A DNA stretch of 64,000 nucleotides, taken from positions 18,077-82,076 of the forward strand of contig CAYYYW010000003.1 of the NCBI GenBank assembly GCA_964476245.1. Reading direction: 5' to 3'. The position numbers and the translations under genes were made by a program. The notes under the pieces were generated by a model that was not told the DNA's origin, searched no databases, and was given only the letters and a program-made list of their open reading frames with translations. Shown piece after piece: positions 1 through 8,792 of this stretch (positions within the stretch are counted from its first letter, which is position 1; every line of letters starts with the position of its first letter). The DNA is from CAYYYW01 sp964476245. GTDB taxonomy: Bacteria; Patescibacteriota; Microgenomatia; UBA1406; HO2-37-13b.

Positions 1-22
1 AAAAAATAAAAATACAAGCGAC

Positions 23-51
23 TTGCAATTTTAGAACTGATAATCTATCAT
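23..51 (+). promoter_or_regulatory. Promoter of the DUF1189-like gene
   Basis: A -35 like TTGCAA (23-28) and a -10 like TATCAT (46-51) are separated by 17 bases. The start codon at 62 follows about 10 bases after the -10, so the 5' leader would be only a few bases and there is no room for a Shine-Dalgarno site. Confidence 0.5.
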
Positions 52-61
52 AATCAATATA

Positions 62-964
62 ATGAAGAAAATCAAGACTTTTTTACACGTTGTTATTAAT
101 TCCCTTTTTCCTTCAGAACATTACTATAAAAAAATAGCAAAAACACGTTTTTTATTTTCTCTTAAATATTTCTTTGCTTTGATTTTCGTGCTTAATTTTA
201 TCTTAATATCAACCTTTGTCTTCAGAAATCTTTTCCTAAACAATAACTTAACCGAATTTAAAGCAAGTTTGGTAAAAGGTCTTGACAATTACCCTTCAAA
301 CTTAATTATCACCATTAAAAATAACCGTCTTACCACGAATTCTGACCGTCCATATATTTTTTGGCTTAATTACCAAAACGTTCCTCACCCACTTGTAGCC
401 ATAGATGAAAGAGCCACTGAAGAGAAGATTTATCAATTTGATTCAACCACTATTCTTATTAACTCCGATGGTATCATAAGAAGAATGGGTAATGGTTTGC
501 GTTATTATCCTTTTAAGATTAAGGGTGAGTTTACCATTAACAAACAACGCGTTGAGAATCTGAAAAATTTAATTTTGCGTTTTTTTGAGCTTGCTCCATT
601 TCTGATTTTAATTATTTTTATTATTTTATTTATCGTTCTATTTCTGTTTTTTCTTTTTACTAAAATATTTTATCTTGCAATAATTTCACTTATTGGTTTT
701 TGGGCAATTAAGGTTTTTCATGTTAAGACTAAGTATAAAAAAATCTTTCAAATATCTCTTCATTCCAATACCATCCCTGTCATTTGCGAATTTGCGATTT
801 TAATCTTGGCTTGGCGAGTAAGGTTTTTTCATTGGTATCTGTTCCTTACTTTGGTTTTTTTCGCTGCCGCCATATACGAAACCTATTTTTATCAAGCCAC
901 ACTAAAGATTTCTCCCAAGACCCACCATAAAAAACTTCCTCATCGCTCTCATTCAACTAGATGA
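62..964 (+). CDS. DUF1189-like integral membrane protein
   Basis: This 300-aa protein has a hydrophobic segment near residues 33-55, an extracytoplasmic stretch of about 120 residues, then four closely packed hydrophobic segments from about 178 to 285. The N-terminal pattern (a short cytoplasmic start with a SLF/SEHY-like motif before the first helix) and this topology resemble the DUF1189 family, whose function is unknown. The C-terminus is basic and probably cytoplasmic. It is a single gene, convergent with radA. The family assignment rests on overall appearance, not on a diagnostic motif. Confidence 0.6.
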   Translation: MKKIKTFLHVVINSLFPSEHYYKKIAKTRFLFSLKYFFALIFVLNFILISTFVFRNLFLNNNLTEFKASLVKGLDNYPSNLIITIKNNRLTTNSDRPYIFWLNYQNVPHPLVAIDERATEEKIYQFDSTTILINSDGIIRRMGNGLRYYPFKIKGEFTINKQRVENLKNLILRFFELAPFLILIIFIILFIVLFLFFLFTKIFYLAIISLIGFWAIKVFHVKTKYKKIFQISLHSNTIPVICEFAILILAWRVRFFHWYLFLTLVFFAAAIYETYFYQATLKISPKTHHKKLPHRSHSTR

Positions 965-1046
965 TTTGTAAATTGAAAACAGATAAAATCTTTTTTATCA
1001 TCTTGAAGAGGAAATATTTAGAGTCTGTTTTATATAGTTGATCTAT

Positions 1047-1062
1047 AATGATTCGAATCATT
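1047..1062. repeat. 16-bp perfect palindrome between convergent genes
   Basis: AATGATTCGAATCATT is a perfect palindrome in the 119-bp gap between the DUF1189-like gene and radA. It is not followed by a T-run, so it is not a clear terminator. A weaker A/T hairpin (GATAAA/TTTATC) lies just upstream near 980-1000. Confidence 0.4.
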
Positions 1063-1083
1063 GAAGTGAACTCATGTAGATAA

Positions 1084-2391
1084 CTATTTTATGTTCTGGA
1101 TGACTTGATTTAATTGTTTTACCGATTGGATATTCTTTGAACAATAAATTTTGGAAAATCCGAATCTTTGACACTCTTTTACAATCTTGTCTTGATAAAA
1201 TACTTGTCTTACTTCTCCCAACAATCCTATTTCGCCTATAAAAGCTGAAGAATCAGGCAAAGGAAGATTTTTTACTGAAGAAATAACCGAAGCAATTAAG
1301 CCTAAATCGGAAGCGGTTGATTTCACAGAAACACCACCAACCACATTGATATAGATGTCAAATCGATCAAGAGGTAAATTGAGATTTTTTCTGATAACCG
1401 CCAAAAGCAGAAGAACTTTATTGTAATCAACACCAGCAACTACCCGTCTGGGAACAGCTAAAGCAGTTGGCACCACCAAACTTTGGATCTCAAAAAATAA
1501 TGGTCTCGTCCCCTCAATTACACCAATAATGGCTTTGCCTGGCGCTATGTTTTTGTTTAAATCTAAAAAAGCCGTCGGCTTTTCTACCTCAACCAATCCT
1601 TTTTCTTTCATTTCAAAAATACCTACCTCATCTGTTGGTCCAAAACGATTTTTTTTGGCCCGAAGAATACGAAAATTAGAAAATCTTTCTCCCTCAAGAT
1701 ATAAAACACAATCAACCAAATGTTCTAACGTTTTTGGTCCGGCGATTTCACCCTCTTTAGTAATATGACCAATAACAATCAAAATTAATTTCTTTCTTTT
1801 GGCAAACGTTATTAATTTGCTTAAAACTTCCTTTAACTGAGATATACTCCCTATAGCCGCCGGAATATCTTTTGAATAAACTGTTTGGATTGAGTCAACC
1901 ACTAAGACATCAAACTGGTTTATGTTTTTTTCAAGAGTATTTAATATCCCCTCAACTTGAATTTCATCAGAAAAAGAATAATTGGTTAGATTTATGTTTG
2001 TTCTTTCGGCTCGTTCTTTAATTTGTTCGGCTGATTCCTCACCAGAAATATAAATTGTTTTTAAATTCGACAAGCATTTAAAAAGAAGGGTGGATTTACC
2101 TACGCCCGGTTCGCCGCTTAAAAGAATGACCTCACCCAAAATAAGCCCTCCTCCCAAAACCCGATCAAATTCAAAAATTTGGGTTTTTTTTCTTTGCCTA
2201 TTTAATATATTAACCTTTGCTAAAGGAATAAATTTTGCCGATCTGACTTCTTCTCTTTCCTGCGCCGCCTCTTCTTTAATCATGGTACTCCACTCTCCAC
2301 ATGAAGGACATTTACCATACCAAGAGGCTGATCCATAACCACAGGATGAGCAGATAAATTGAGCCGTAGTTTTCATTTTTTGCTTAACCAT
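1084..2391 (-). CDS. radA: DNA repair protein RadA
   Basis: RadA is a RecA-related ATPase that helps process recombination intermediates and drives branch migration. The 435-aa product has all family landmarks in order: an N-terminal four-cysteine zinc finger (C14, C17, C28, C31), a Walker A motif GEPGVGKS at 93-100, a KNRFG motif near residue 245, and a C-terminal Lon-protease-like domain ending near residue 420. Length is normal for the family. The start used begins MVKQKM; the second Met (residue 6) is also possible because it lies just before the zinc finger. It is divergent from the PEGA gene across only 46 bases of very A/T-rich DNA with several TATAAT-like boxes. Confidence 0.96.
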   Translation of the reverse strand: MVKQKMKTTAQFICSSCGYGSASWYGKCPSCGEWSTMIKEEAAQEREEVRSAKFIPLAKVNILNRQRKKTQIFEFDRVLGGGLILGEVILLSGEPGVGKSTLLFKCLSNLKTIYISGEESAEQIKERAERTNINLTNYSFSDEIQVEGILNTLEKNINQFDVLVVDSIQTVYSKDIPAAIGSISQLKEVLSKLITFAKRKKLILIVIGHITKEGEIAGPKTLEHLVDCVLYLEGERFSNFRILRAKKNRFGPTDEVGIFEMKEKGLVEVEKPTAFLDLNKNIAPGKAIIGVIEGTRPLFFEIQSLVVPTALAVPRRVVAGVDYNKVLLLLAVIRKNLNLPLDRFDIYINVVGGVSVKSTASDLGLIASVISSVKNLPLPDSSAFIGEIGLLGEVRQVFYQDKIVKECQRFGFSKIYCSKNIQSVKQLNQVIQNIK

Positions 2392-2437
2392 TAATATGCT
2401 ATAATTTTATTATAACAATTATAACCATTATAAATTT

Positions 2438-3298
2438 ATGAAAAAAAAGTTAGTTTTACTTTCAATCCTTATTCTATTATTTGTTGGTTTTATTATTGTT
2501 CGTTATTTTATCTTCAGTCAACAAAGCGATTTTGGGAAATTAAAAGTTTTGTCCTCTCCTACCTCTAGTGTTTTTCTCAATAATTTGGCGGTTGGCAAAA
2601 CCCCTTTTGAAGATAAGGTTAAAGAAAACGAGTATTTGCTGAAACTTATCCCCGAAGGCACCGCTACTGATACTGCTTCCTGGCAAGGAAAAATAAAAAT
2701 TTATAAAAATTCGCTGACTTACATTGATAGAGAATTGGGTTCGTCTGACCTGACGTCTGCCGGAGTAATTTTTACTACCACTAAAATGATGGGTAAACCG
2801 AAACGCGCTGATGATGGCGAAATTGAAGTAGAAACCGAACCAGCCGGCGCGATTGTTTACTTAGATAATGACGAAAAAGGAATTGCTCCATTAATACTTA
2901 GCGATGTCCCCAAAGGAGATCATGAACTTTCTGTTTACGTCCCAGGCTTTTTTAGAAGAACACAAAAAATAAATATTGATCCTGGTTATCGAGTTTTTGG
3001 TAAATTTAAATTGGCCATTGACCAAAGTCAAGCTCAGCTTGACCAAAGCCAAAAAAATGAAGAAGAAACCACCAAAAGCGCTAATTTAAAGAAAACATAT
3101 GTTGTCGTAAACGACACACCCACCGGCTGGCTTAGAGTAAGAGAAGAACCATCTCTTGCTGCTTCTGAAGCAGCTAAAGTTAAGCCAAAAGACAAATTTG
3201 AGCTTTTAGAAGAAAAAGACGGTTGGTATAAGATTGGTTATGAAAAAGATAAAGAAGGTTGGATCTCCGGTCAATATGCGGAGAAAAAAGAAGAATAA
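2438..3298 (+). CDS. Membrane-anchored PEGA/SH3-domain surface protein
   Basis: The 286-aa protein has a single N-terminal hydrophobic anchor (about residues 4-25) and an extracellular remainder. Two PEGA-type beta modules are visible: one starting at GKLKVLSSPTSSVFLNN (about 32-95), the other with the textbook pattern VETEPAGAIVYLDN (about 130-190). A C-terminal bacterial SH3 module (about 220-283) contains WLRVREEPS and DGWYKIGY. PEGA and SH3b modules usually bind cell-wall or surface polymers, so a cell-envelope role is inferred; no catalytic residues are seen. The gene ends at a strong hairpin shared with the convergent gene. Confidence 0.8.
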   Translation: MKKKLVLLSILILLFVGFIIVRYFIFSQQSDFGKLKVLSSPTSSVFLNNLAVGKTPFEDKVKENEYLLKLIPEGTATDTASWQGKIKIYKNSLTYIDRELGSSDLTSAGVIFTTTKMMGKPKRADDGEIEVETEPAGAIVYLDNDEKGIAPLILSDVPKGDHELSVYVPGFFRRTQKINIDPGYRVFGKFKLAIDQSQAQLDQSQKNEEETTKSANLKKTYVVVNDTPTGWLRVREEPSLAASEAAKVKPKDKFELLEEKDGWYKIGYEKDKEGWISGQYAEKKEE

Positions 3299-3300
3299 TT

Positions 3301-3329
3301 AAAGACTGTCTTTAATAAAGACAGTCTTT
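3301..3329. terminator. Bidirectional terminator hairpin
   Basis: Two 14-base arms (3301-3314 and 3316-3329) are perfectly complementary, with A-rich and T-rich outer ends, so the hairpin can work on both strands. It sits between convergent genes, and its right edge overlaps the stop codon (3328-3330) of the minus-strand WecA-like gene. Confidence 0.8.
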
Positions 3330-4389
3330 AATGAATTGTCTTCTTTACCCTATTGGTTATTCCAATAAATAAAGCCAGCGAAACTACAACTATCAACAAA
3401 GCTAAAATCTTCTTTTCTCCCTGAAAAAAAAGGGAGGAAAAACCAAACAAAAAGGAAACCAGCCAATAAAAAATAGCAATTCTTCTTCTACCCCAACCTA
3501 TCTTAAGCAATCGGTGATGAAAATGATAAGCATCGGCTCGAAAGGGAGATTTAAAATTAAACAACCTTCTGAAAATTACATAAACGGCATCAATCAAAGG
3601 AATAGACAGGACTAACATTAAAACGCCCAGCTTACCCCAGGAAAGAATAGATAAAACTCCTAAATAAAAACCGGCCAAGGCTCCTCCACCATAACCGGGC
3701 ATTATCTTCTGTGGATAAAAATTCCAAGGCAAGAAACCGGCAAAAGCAGCCGCTACAATAAAAGAAAGCAATACCACCGCCTCTATTGAGATATCGTGCT
3801 CCACAAATCGATAAGCTAAAATTCCCATAAAAAATGAGGCAATCGCCACAAAACCAGGCATCTGCCCATCAACGCCTTTACTCCAATTAACAAAATTCAT
3901 CAATGCCGTAATCCAGAAAATTGAAAATAAATTAGCTAATAGAAGAAATTTATGTTCGCCAAAAAAAACAAATTTAATTACTACTGTATCCAACCTGATT
4001 ATTCCACCTAAAGGATGACTTATATAAGGAATACCTAATCCAAACAAAATTACCACCGCCACAATTAGAAGATTAAGAAAAAAACGGAAATATGGAGATA
4101 TGTCAAAATAATCATCCAAAAGCCCCATAATAACAATCAAGAAGCCGCCGATTATGATACCCACCATGATTTTACTCAAAGGTATAAAAACTAAGGTTGT
4201 TAGTAAAACACTTAAATAAATTGACAATCCTCCGCCCCGCGGAATAATCCCTTTGTGAGTGTGAGCCGGATGTTTTCGTTTGCCTGCATCATCAACTAAA
4301 CCAAATTTCTGGGCTATCTTGATTGTTGGCGACGTGGCAAAAAAAGAAACAAGAAAAGAAGTCACGGCGGCGATAACAATTTTAATCAT
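3328..4389 (-). CDS. WecA/MraY-family polyprenyl-phosphate sugar-1-phosphate transferase
   Basis: Members of this family move a sugar-1-phosphate from a UDP-sugar to a polyprenyl phosphate on the cytoplasmic face, starting synthesis of a lipid-linked glycan. The 353-aa protein has about ten membrane segments and family motifs in order: DDAGKRKHP near residue 34, GLLDDYFD near 88, NWSKGVDGQ near 168 (a variant of the usual N-x-DGxDG site), and the HFHHRLL histidine motif near 288. The last motif is typical of WecA/TagO-like enzymes rather than MraY. The variant third motif makes the exact sugar uncertain. Two membrane genes lie upstream on the same strand, including a GT2 enzyme. Confidence 0.82.
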   Translation of the reverse strand: MIKIVIAAVTSFLVSFFATSPTIKIAQKFGLVDDAGKRKHPAHTHKGIIPRGGGLSIYLSVLLTTLVFIPLSKIMVGIIIGGFLIVIMGLLDDYFDISPYFRFFLNLLIVAVVILFGLGIPYISHPLGGIIRLDTVVIKFVFFGEHKFLLLANLFSIFWITALMNFVNWSKGVDGQMPGFVAIASFFMGILAYRFVEHDISIEAVVLLSFIVAAAFAGFLPWNFYPQKIMPGYGGGALAGFYLGVLSILSWGKLGVLMLVLSIPLIDAVYVIFRRLFNFKSPFRADAYHFHHRLLKIGWGRRRIAIFYWLVSFLFGFSSLFFQGEKKILALLIVVVSLALFIGITNRVKKTIH

Positions 4390-4412
4390 AAATCTTTAAG
4401 TCATTTCATTTG

Positions 4413-4739
4413 TCATGTAATTAGAAATAAAATTCTCAAAAAAATAAAAGACGTTAACAAAATCACCAGCATATTAACATAATAAATAACCGTCGCCACC
4501 AATTTATTTTCAGAAAAATATTTGATAAAAATAAAATTATTAACAATCACAAAAAGAAAGGAAAAAAATGGTAAAAGGAACATCATAAAAGAATCAACTA
4601 TTTGGTCGTCTCCCTCTGGTTTGGAATAAAATAAAGGAACTTGAGGCGGCAAACCATTAATCTTAAAAATAAAAATAACCAACAATACAAGAATTAACAA
4701 TATTTGTATTTTAACAGTCTGGTTCAGCTTCTTAATCAT
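4413..4739 (-). CDS. Small three-helix membrane protein
   Basis: A 108-aa protein with hydrophobic segments near 12-28, 48-68 and 80-105. The motif VPLFYSKPEGDDQ between helices 1 and 2 resembles small membrane proteins often seen in Microgenomates genomes and is loosely DUF1648-like. Function is unknown. It lies 23 bases downstream of the GT2 gene and 23 bases upstream of the WecA-like gene, so it probably shares their transcript. Confidence 0.6.
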   Translation of the reverse strand: MIKKLNQTVKIQILLILVLLVIFIFKINGLPPQVPLFYSKPEGDDQIVDSFMMFLLPFFSFLFVIVNNFIFIKYFSENKLVATVIYYVNMLVILLTSFIFLRILFLIT

Positions 4740-4762
4740 AAAGTGTTTGACATTCTATAGTT

Positions 4763-6247
4763 TTAACATATTTTTTCTGTCACTTTATATTCTAATTTTT
4801 TTCCCAAGAGTATTCGAGTGTGCGCCTCAAGTGCGGGCAGTGAAGATAACAAAAAAGAAATTACCGGCAAAAAGTACCATTGGATAAATAGAAGAGGAAT
4901 GTAAACAATTTTTGTCTTAATATTAACTTTCTCTCTCATTTTATGATCAAAATAAAGAATAAAAATTAAAAGCAAGGAACTAACTGTTAAAATAAACGAC
5001 GAAAGCTTTGGCAAAATAAAACCCAAAACCGTTCTTTTGAATACAGGATTAATTAAGGGAGGAATGGACGCGCTTAAAGTCAAAATAAAAAATGATGTGG
5101 GCCAAAAAAGATGAGTTTCAACAAGAAGGAAGATTTTTCTAATTTTTATTAAAGAGGGAATGTGAGGTGTTTCAAAAAAGCGTTTTATGGCGTAAGCAAT
5201 GTCGGAGGCGCCCCAAGCCCATCTTCTTTCTTGATCATAACGACTTTTAAAGGTTTGCCATAGTCCCCGACTTATTACCGCATCTGCTTTAATTGGTAAG
5301 TAAATAGGCAGCGTTTCGACCTTTTCCCCAAATTTAAAAAATGCCTGCAACCAAATGTGCCAATCTTCAGGAATAATATCAACGTCCCAAAAGTTAACCT
5401 GCTTAAGAAGCCAAAGACTGGTGGAATAAGTTGAAATTTGGATTAAATCCTTCTTTTGAGATAGGAAAGCCAACCGCAACACCGAAGACAAAATTGCCTG
5501 TACTCTCACCAGCAAATTAAGCCGCCAGAAATTATTATACAAAAGAACCGGCGCCCAGTAAAAATGAAAATTTCTCTCTTTATCATTTAAATATTCATAA
5601 GTTAAAAAGGCTAAATAATCTTTAGGCAATAAACTATCAGCATCACAAATAGTAATTAAAACATTTTTTGAATCGATTTTAAGTTGTTTTATTTTTTTAT
5701 CAACGAATTTAGCCGCGCAGGTTTCATTGCTGGCTTTTCCAGCTACTTCATTGTCTTTTAGTTTATGAAACACTGTATAAAAACCGGCAAACTCTGATTT
5801 AAATTTCTGGCTAAGAATCTTGCTTCTCTTATAAACGTCTGATCCCTCCCGCTCTTCCATGGCTAAAACAATGTTAATTTTTTCTTTTGGGTAACGTTGT
5901 TCTTTTATCTTATTAATTGTTTCTTCTAATTTTTCCGCTGTTTCCTTATAGTTGGTGACGATAATATAATGGATCAATTTTCTATGATTGTCTATTTTTA
6001 TTAGCTTTTTATACCAGTTGATTTTGATTGCTTTAGTCATTAATTTATATGAAATTGCCAAGTAGTAAATATTTTTGGCCGACTTATATAAAAAATAGAC
6101 AAAAAAGGCCAAAATAAAATAAGAAGTTAAGGCCGGTCTGAAAGGGGAAAGCCAGATTGGAAGAGTGATAATCAACCAGGTCATCACCGGAACAAAACTT
6201 TCCGCCATCCGATAAAGAAATCTTGATTTGGCAATCTTTTGTGTCAT
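4763..6247 (-). CDS. Membrane-bound family 2 glycosyltransferase
   Basis: The 494-aa protein has two N-terminal membrane segments, a central GT2 catalytic domain and three or four C-terminal membrane segments. This is the architecture of processive or membrane-anchored GT2 enzymes such as cellulose/hyaluronan-synthase relatives. Visible active-site features are an ICDADS motif near 200 (metal-binding DxD equivalent), PEDW near 291 (catalytic ED) and QERRW near 340 (the Q/RxxRW acceptor-site motif). The product polysaccharide cannot be told from sequence. It probably acts in the same lipid-linked or secreted glycan pathway as the WecA-like enzyme downstream. Confidence 0.82.
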   Translation of the reverse strand: MTQKIAKSRFLYRMAESFVPVMTWLIITLPIWLSPFRPALTSYFILAFFVYFLYKSAKNIYYLAISYKLMTKAIKINWYKKLIKIDNHRKLIHYIIVTNYKETAEKLEETINKIKEQRYPKEKINIVLAMEEREGSDVYKRSKILSQKFKSEFAGFYTVFHKLKDNEVAGKASNETCAAKFVDKKIKQLKIDSKNVLITICDADSLLPKDYLAFLTYEYLNDKERNFHFYWAPVLLYNNFWRLNLLVRVQAILSSVLRLAFLSQKKDLIQISTYSTSLWLLKQVNFWDVDIIPEDWHIWLQAFFKFGEKVETLPIYLPIKADAVISRGLWQTFKSRYDQERRWAWGASDIAYAIKRFFETPHIPSLIKIRKIFLLVETHLFWPTSFFILTLSASIPPLINPVFKRTVLGFILPKLSSFILTVSSLLLIFILYFDHKMREKVNIKTKIVYIPLLFIQWYFLPVISFLLSSLPALEAHTRILLGKKLEYKVTEKIC

Positions 6248-6269
6248 GGGTAAATTATACCAAATCTAC

Positions 6270-6584
6270 TCATTTTTGCTTTAAAAAAATCATTAGCATG
6301 ATAATGAAAGAAAGAAGAATGGCAAAATTTATAAAATCCAATGCTTTAAGCATTTGAAGAATTAAAATTAGAAAAACAAAAAGACTGATTATGGCCGATG
6401 ATTTTTTAGAGAAGATAAAAGAACAAATTAGGAAAACGGAATAAATTATCAACAAGAAAAAGAAAGAAATAATCAGAATATTAAAGGGTGGAATAGTTAA
6501 AAAAATAAAGATTAAAAGAGTAAGTAAAAAGAAAAGAAATGGTATCTTTAACATCCAGGATCTCCTGGCGGCTCTTCTGTCCAT
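6270..6584 (-). CDS. Small hydrophobic membrane protein
   Basis: A 104-aa protein made almost entirely of three or four hydrophobic helices after a basic N-terminus (MDRRAARRS). No family is recognised. It is the first gene of the minus-strand run ending at 3328. A -10 box TATCAT (minus strand, 6591-6596) ends six bases before the ATG, so its mRNA should be leaderless. Confidence 0.55.
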   Translation of the reverse strand: MDRRAARRSWMLKIPFLFFLLTLLIFIFLTIPPFNILIISFFFLLIIYSVFLICSFIFSKKSSAIISLFVFLILILQMLKALDFINFAILLSFIIMLMIFLKQK

Positions 6585-6833
6585 AAATTAATGATAGCAT
6601 TTTTGATTAACCAACCGAGTTTTTCAATTTAAATACATTCATTAACCTCGAATGGCACGAGGGCTTTCTGTAATTGTTATAATAGATAAATTATGAAATA
6701 CAAAGCGATTATTTATATTGCTCCTTCTGTGGAGAGTGACGGATTGGTTGAAGTGATTAAAAAATTTTGCCTTGACTAACTTCCGATTATTTTCGGAGTT
6801 TTGTGAGTTAAGGTTCGCCGATAAACACCGAAC
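6585..6833. other. Intergenic region with a 28-codon ORF and an imperfect hairpin
   Basis: A short plus-strand ORF (6693-6779, begins MKYKAIIYIAP) is preceded by TATAAT-like sequence and stops inside an imperfect hairpin (about 6769-6813, outer arms CCTTGACTAAC / GTGAGTTAAGG). It may be a gene fragment or a spurious ORF. Nothing else is supported here. Confidence 0.3.
6591..6596 (-). promoter_or_regulatory. -10 box, leaderless arrangement
   Basis: TATCAT on the minus strand is followed by six bases and then the ATG at 6584. No good -35 hexamer was found at 17 bases. Confidence 0.45.
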
Positions 6834-7667
6834 TTAAAGACTAAGCTTCTTCTTTTCATATCCATTGAAAAATATCAGATTCAATATAACTTGAGGCAGC
6901 ATAAACAAAGAGCCAATTAAAATTAAACTAAACATTTGATATTTGGAAGCCATTAAAGCAAAAGATAAGGCCAGTATTCCATAGCCTAAAACAGGAATAA
7001 CAAAAACAGATTTTCTATATTTTTCTTCTTTAATTGGATAAAAGTATTCAAGGACTCTAAATATTCCAGTAACAATTATAGTTACTAAAAACCAACCAAC
7101 AAAATTTCCTATTGGTATGCCAAAATAAGGCCCTCCTTCTAACCACTTCCATCCACCAATCTTAACTTGTATTGGGTCCATAAATAAATCAATAGCCGTT
7201 ACAACCACAGCATCTAAAATTATTAGAAATGGCAATAATAATATTTTTTTATTTTTATAACTTGGTTTATTTCTGTTTGTCCCGTAAAGAAAAGAATTTA
7301 TCAAACAATAACCTACATAGATGAAAACTGCCCAATAAGCAATTACCGATATTGGAACATTAAAAAAAGTTAACTGTGGTTTATAAATGTAATGGCCTCC
7401 AAAAATTGTTCCATCGCGCAAACCTAAATATTCCATAATCAAACCGGTTGCCGAAGCTAAAAAAACAAAAAACAAACCGCGACCCAAAGTTAAAGTTAAG
7501 AAAGAATGAAGTAATAGTATAATAACCGGTGTTACTAGGAAAAGAATTCTAAACCAGGTAAAATTTTCCTCTAACTTTAATTCGAGAAAATCACCCAGCA
7601 ATTTAACTATAATAAGCAAAATAAGAAAGTAAAATAGTTTCCAGAGAACATTTTCAATCTTGCTCAT
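6834..7667 (-). CDS. CruF-like carotenoid biosynthesis membrane protein
   Basis: A 277-aa polytopic membrane protein with seven or eight helices matching the CruF / bisanhydrobacterioruberin-hydratase family (former DUF422). Recognisable pieces are GLIMEYLGLRDGTIFGGHY, the polar IDLFMDP stretch, and GGPYFGIPIGNFVGW. Family members hydrate the ends of acyclic carotenoids. No other carotenoid genes are in the window, so substrate and pathway are open; a scavenged or host-derived isoprenoid is possible. A perfect extended -10 (TGATATAAT) ends six bases before the ATG. Confidence 0.8.
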   Translation of the reverse strand: MSKIENVLWKLFYFLILLIIVKLLGDFLELKLEENFTWFRILFLVTPVIILLLHSFLTLTLGRGLFFVFLASATGLIMEYLGLRDGTIFGGHYIYKPQLTFFNVPISVIAYWAVFIYVGYCLINSFLYGTNRNKPSYKNKKILLLPFLIILDAVVVTAIDLFMDPIQVKIGGWKWLEGGPYFGIPIGNFVGWFLVTIIVTGIFRVLEYFYPIKEEKYRKSVFVIPVLGYGILALSFALMASKYQMFSLILIGSLFMLPQVILNLIFFNGYEKKKLSL

Positions 7668-7673
7668 TTCAAA

Positions 7674-7682
7674 ATTATATCA
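7674..7682 (-). promoter_or_regulatory. Extended -10 promoter, leaderless
   Basis: On the minus strand TG-A-TATAAT ends at 7674, six bases before the ATG at 7667. A transcript starting the usual seven bases after the -10 would begin at the start codon. Confidence 0.6.
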
Positions 7683-7730
7683 CGCTTGGAGATAATAGAA
7701 CATTTTTAACTTTAATTTTAGCTTTCTTTC

Positions 7731-7790
7731 AATATTCGGCAATATTAGGCAAGATTCGGCAAAATCTGGTAATACTAAGTCTGACTTGGT
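7731..7790 (+). repeat. Tandem 10-bp repeats upstream of fic
   Basis: Six successive 10-bp units match a consensus close to AATATTCGGC: AATATTCGGC, AATATTAGGC, AAGATTCGGC, AAAATCTGGT, AATACTAAGT, CTGACTTGGT. The period is exactly one helical turn, and units decay towards the start codon. The last unit runs into an extended -10 (TGGTAAAAT, 7787-7795) seven bases before the Fic ATG. The array is well placed to be a cooperative operator. Confidence 0.75.
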
Positions 7791-7795
7791 AAAAT
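7787..7795 (+). promoter_or_regulatory. Extended -10 of fic, leaderless
   Basis: TG-G-TAAAAT ends seven bases before the ATG at 7803. A GAGAG just before the ATG is too close for a normal Shine-Dalgarno site. Confidence 0.5.
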
Positions 7796-7802
7796 AGAGA
7801 GC

Positions 7803-8792
7803 ATGAATATTTTACCGCGCTATAAATTAACCCATGAAGCGTTAACATTAATTTCAAAAATCGACGCATTACGTCAACTATTTTCTTCATTTGAAATCCC
7901 AAAGCCTGTGCAAGATAAAATTTGCCGCGCCAGTCTTCTAAAAAGCTCACTGTTCTCTGCTCGAATAGAAGGTAATCCAATAAGCATGGAAGATATTGAA
8001 GTTACTAATGAAGAACAAAATAAGAAGGAAATTTATAATATTCTATCGGCATATCGTTTCATCGAAAAAGAAGTAAAACCAAATACGTTAATAACAACAA
8101 AATTGATTTTAAGCTTACATAACATAGTTATGAAAGATACCCATATCGAAGCAGGATTATTCCGTCGTGAAATGGGAGCTATTTTTAACGAAGCAGGCAT
8201 AGCCATATATGTTTCTCCGTCCCCAGAACAAATAGAACCATTATTAAATCAACTTCTTTTCTATATAAACAGCTATAAAGAAAAATTTCCGCTGGTTGCC
8301 GGAATTATCGCTCATCTTTCATTTGAAAAAATCCATCCTTTTATTGATGGAAACGGAAGGGTGGGAAGATTATTGATTAGCGCTATATTAAAATCAAAGA
8401 ATTATTATTTTTCCATTTCTATTCCTTTTGAGGAATATCTTGACGAACATAAAAGCGAATATTATCAAAGCTTAGAAAGAGGCCTTCAAGATCCGCAAAC
8501 ATATCTTCTTTTTATGCTAAGGGCATATTATGAACAAGCAGAAAAAGTAAAAAAAGATCTATTTCGTAAGTTGCAAAAAAAAGAAACTATCCTTCTTCCA
8601 CCAAGACAAGAAGAATTATTTAATATTATTAAAGAACATCGCCTGGTTTCGTTTGATTTTTTAAGACGGCGATTTCTTAAAATCCCATCCCGAACACTCC
8701 GCTATGACCTAAAAAAAATGGCAGATAAAAAATTTATTATTAAGATAGGAAAAACAAAAGGAAGTTATTATTGTATTAAGCTTCTTGCGTAG
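7803..8792 (+). CDS. Fic family protein with C-terminal winged helix
   Basis: Fic enzymes usually transfer AMP from ATP onto a target hydroxyl. The 329-aa protein has the active-site motif HPFIDGNGRVGR at 178-189 (catalytic H178) and the N-terminal inhibitory motif SARIEGN at 52-58 (S52, E56, G57), so it is a self-inhibited class II Fic. The last 75 residues look like a winged-helix DNA-binding domain. Together with the phased repeats directly upstream, this suggests autoregulation. The target protein is unknown. It is a single gene with its own leaderless promoter. A toxin-like or regulatory role is inferred only. Confidence 0.88.
   Translation: MNILPRYKLTHEALTLISKIDALRQLFSSFEIPKPVQDKICRASLLKSSLFSARIEGNPISMEDIEVTNEEQNKKEIYNILSAYRFIEKEVKPNTLITTKLILSLHNIVMKDTHIEAGLFRREMGAIFNEAGIAIYVSPSPEQIEPLLNQLLFYINSYKEKFPLVAGIIAHLSFEKIHPFIDGNGRVGRLLISAILKSKNYYFSISIPFEEYLDEHKSEYYQSLERGLQDPQTYLLFMLRAYYEQAEKVKKDLFRKLQKKETILLPPRQEELFNIIKEHRLVSFDFLRRRFLKIPSRTLRYDLKKMADKKFIIKIGKTKGSYYCIKLLA

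Noticed and set aside
6693..6779. 28-residue peptide gene
   Set aside because: Too short to support; it ends in a hairpin and no homologous feature is recognisable, though a TATAAT-like box precedes it.
7731..7790. CRISPR array before the Fic gene
   Set aside because: Units are 10 bp, contiguous and without spacers; no cas gene is present.
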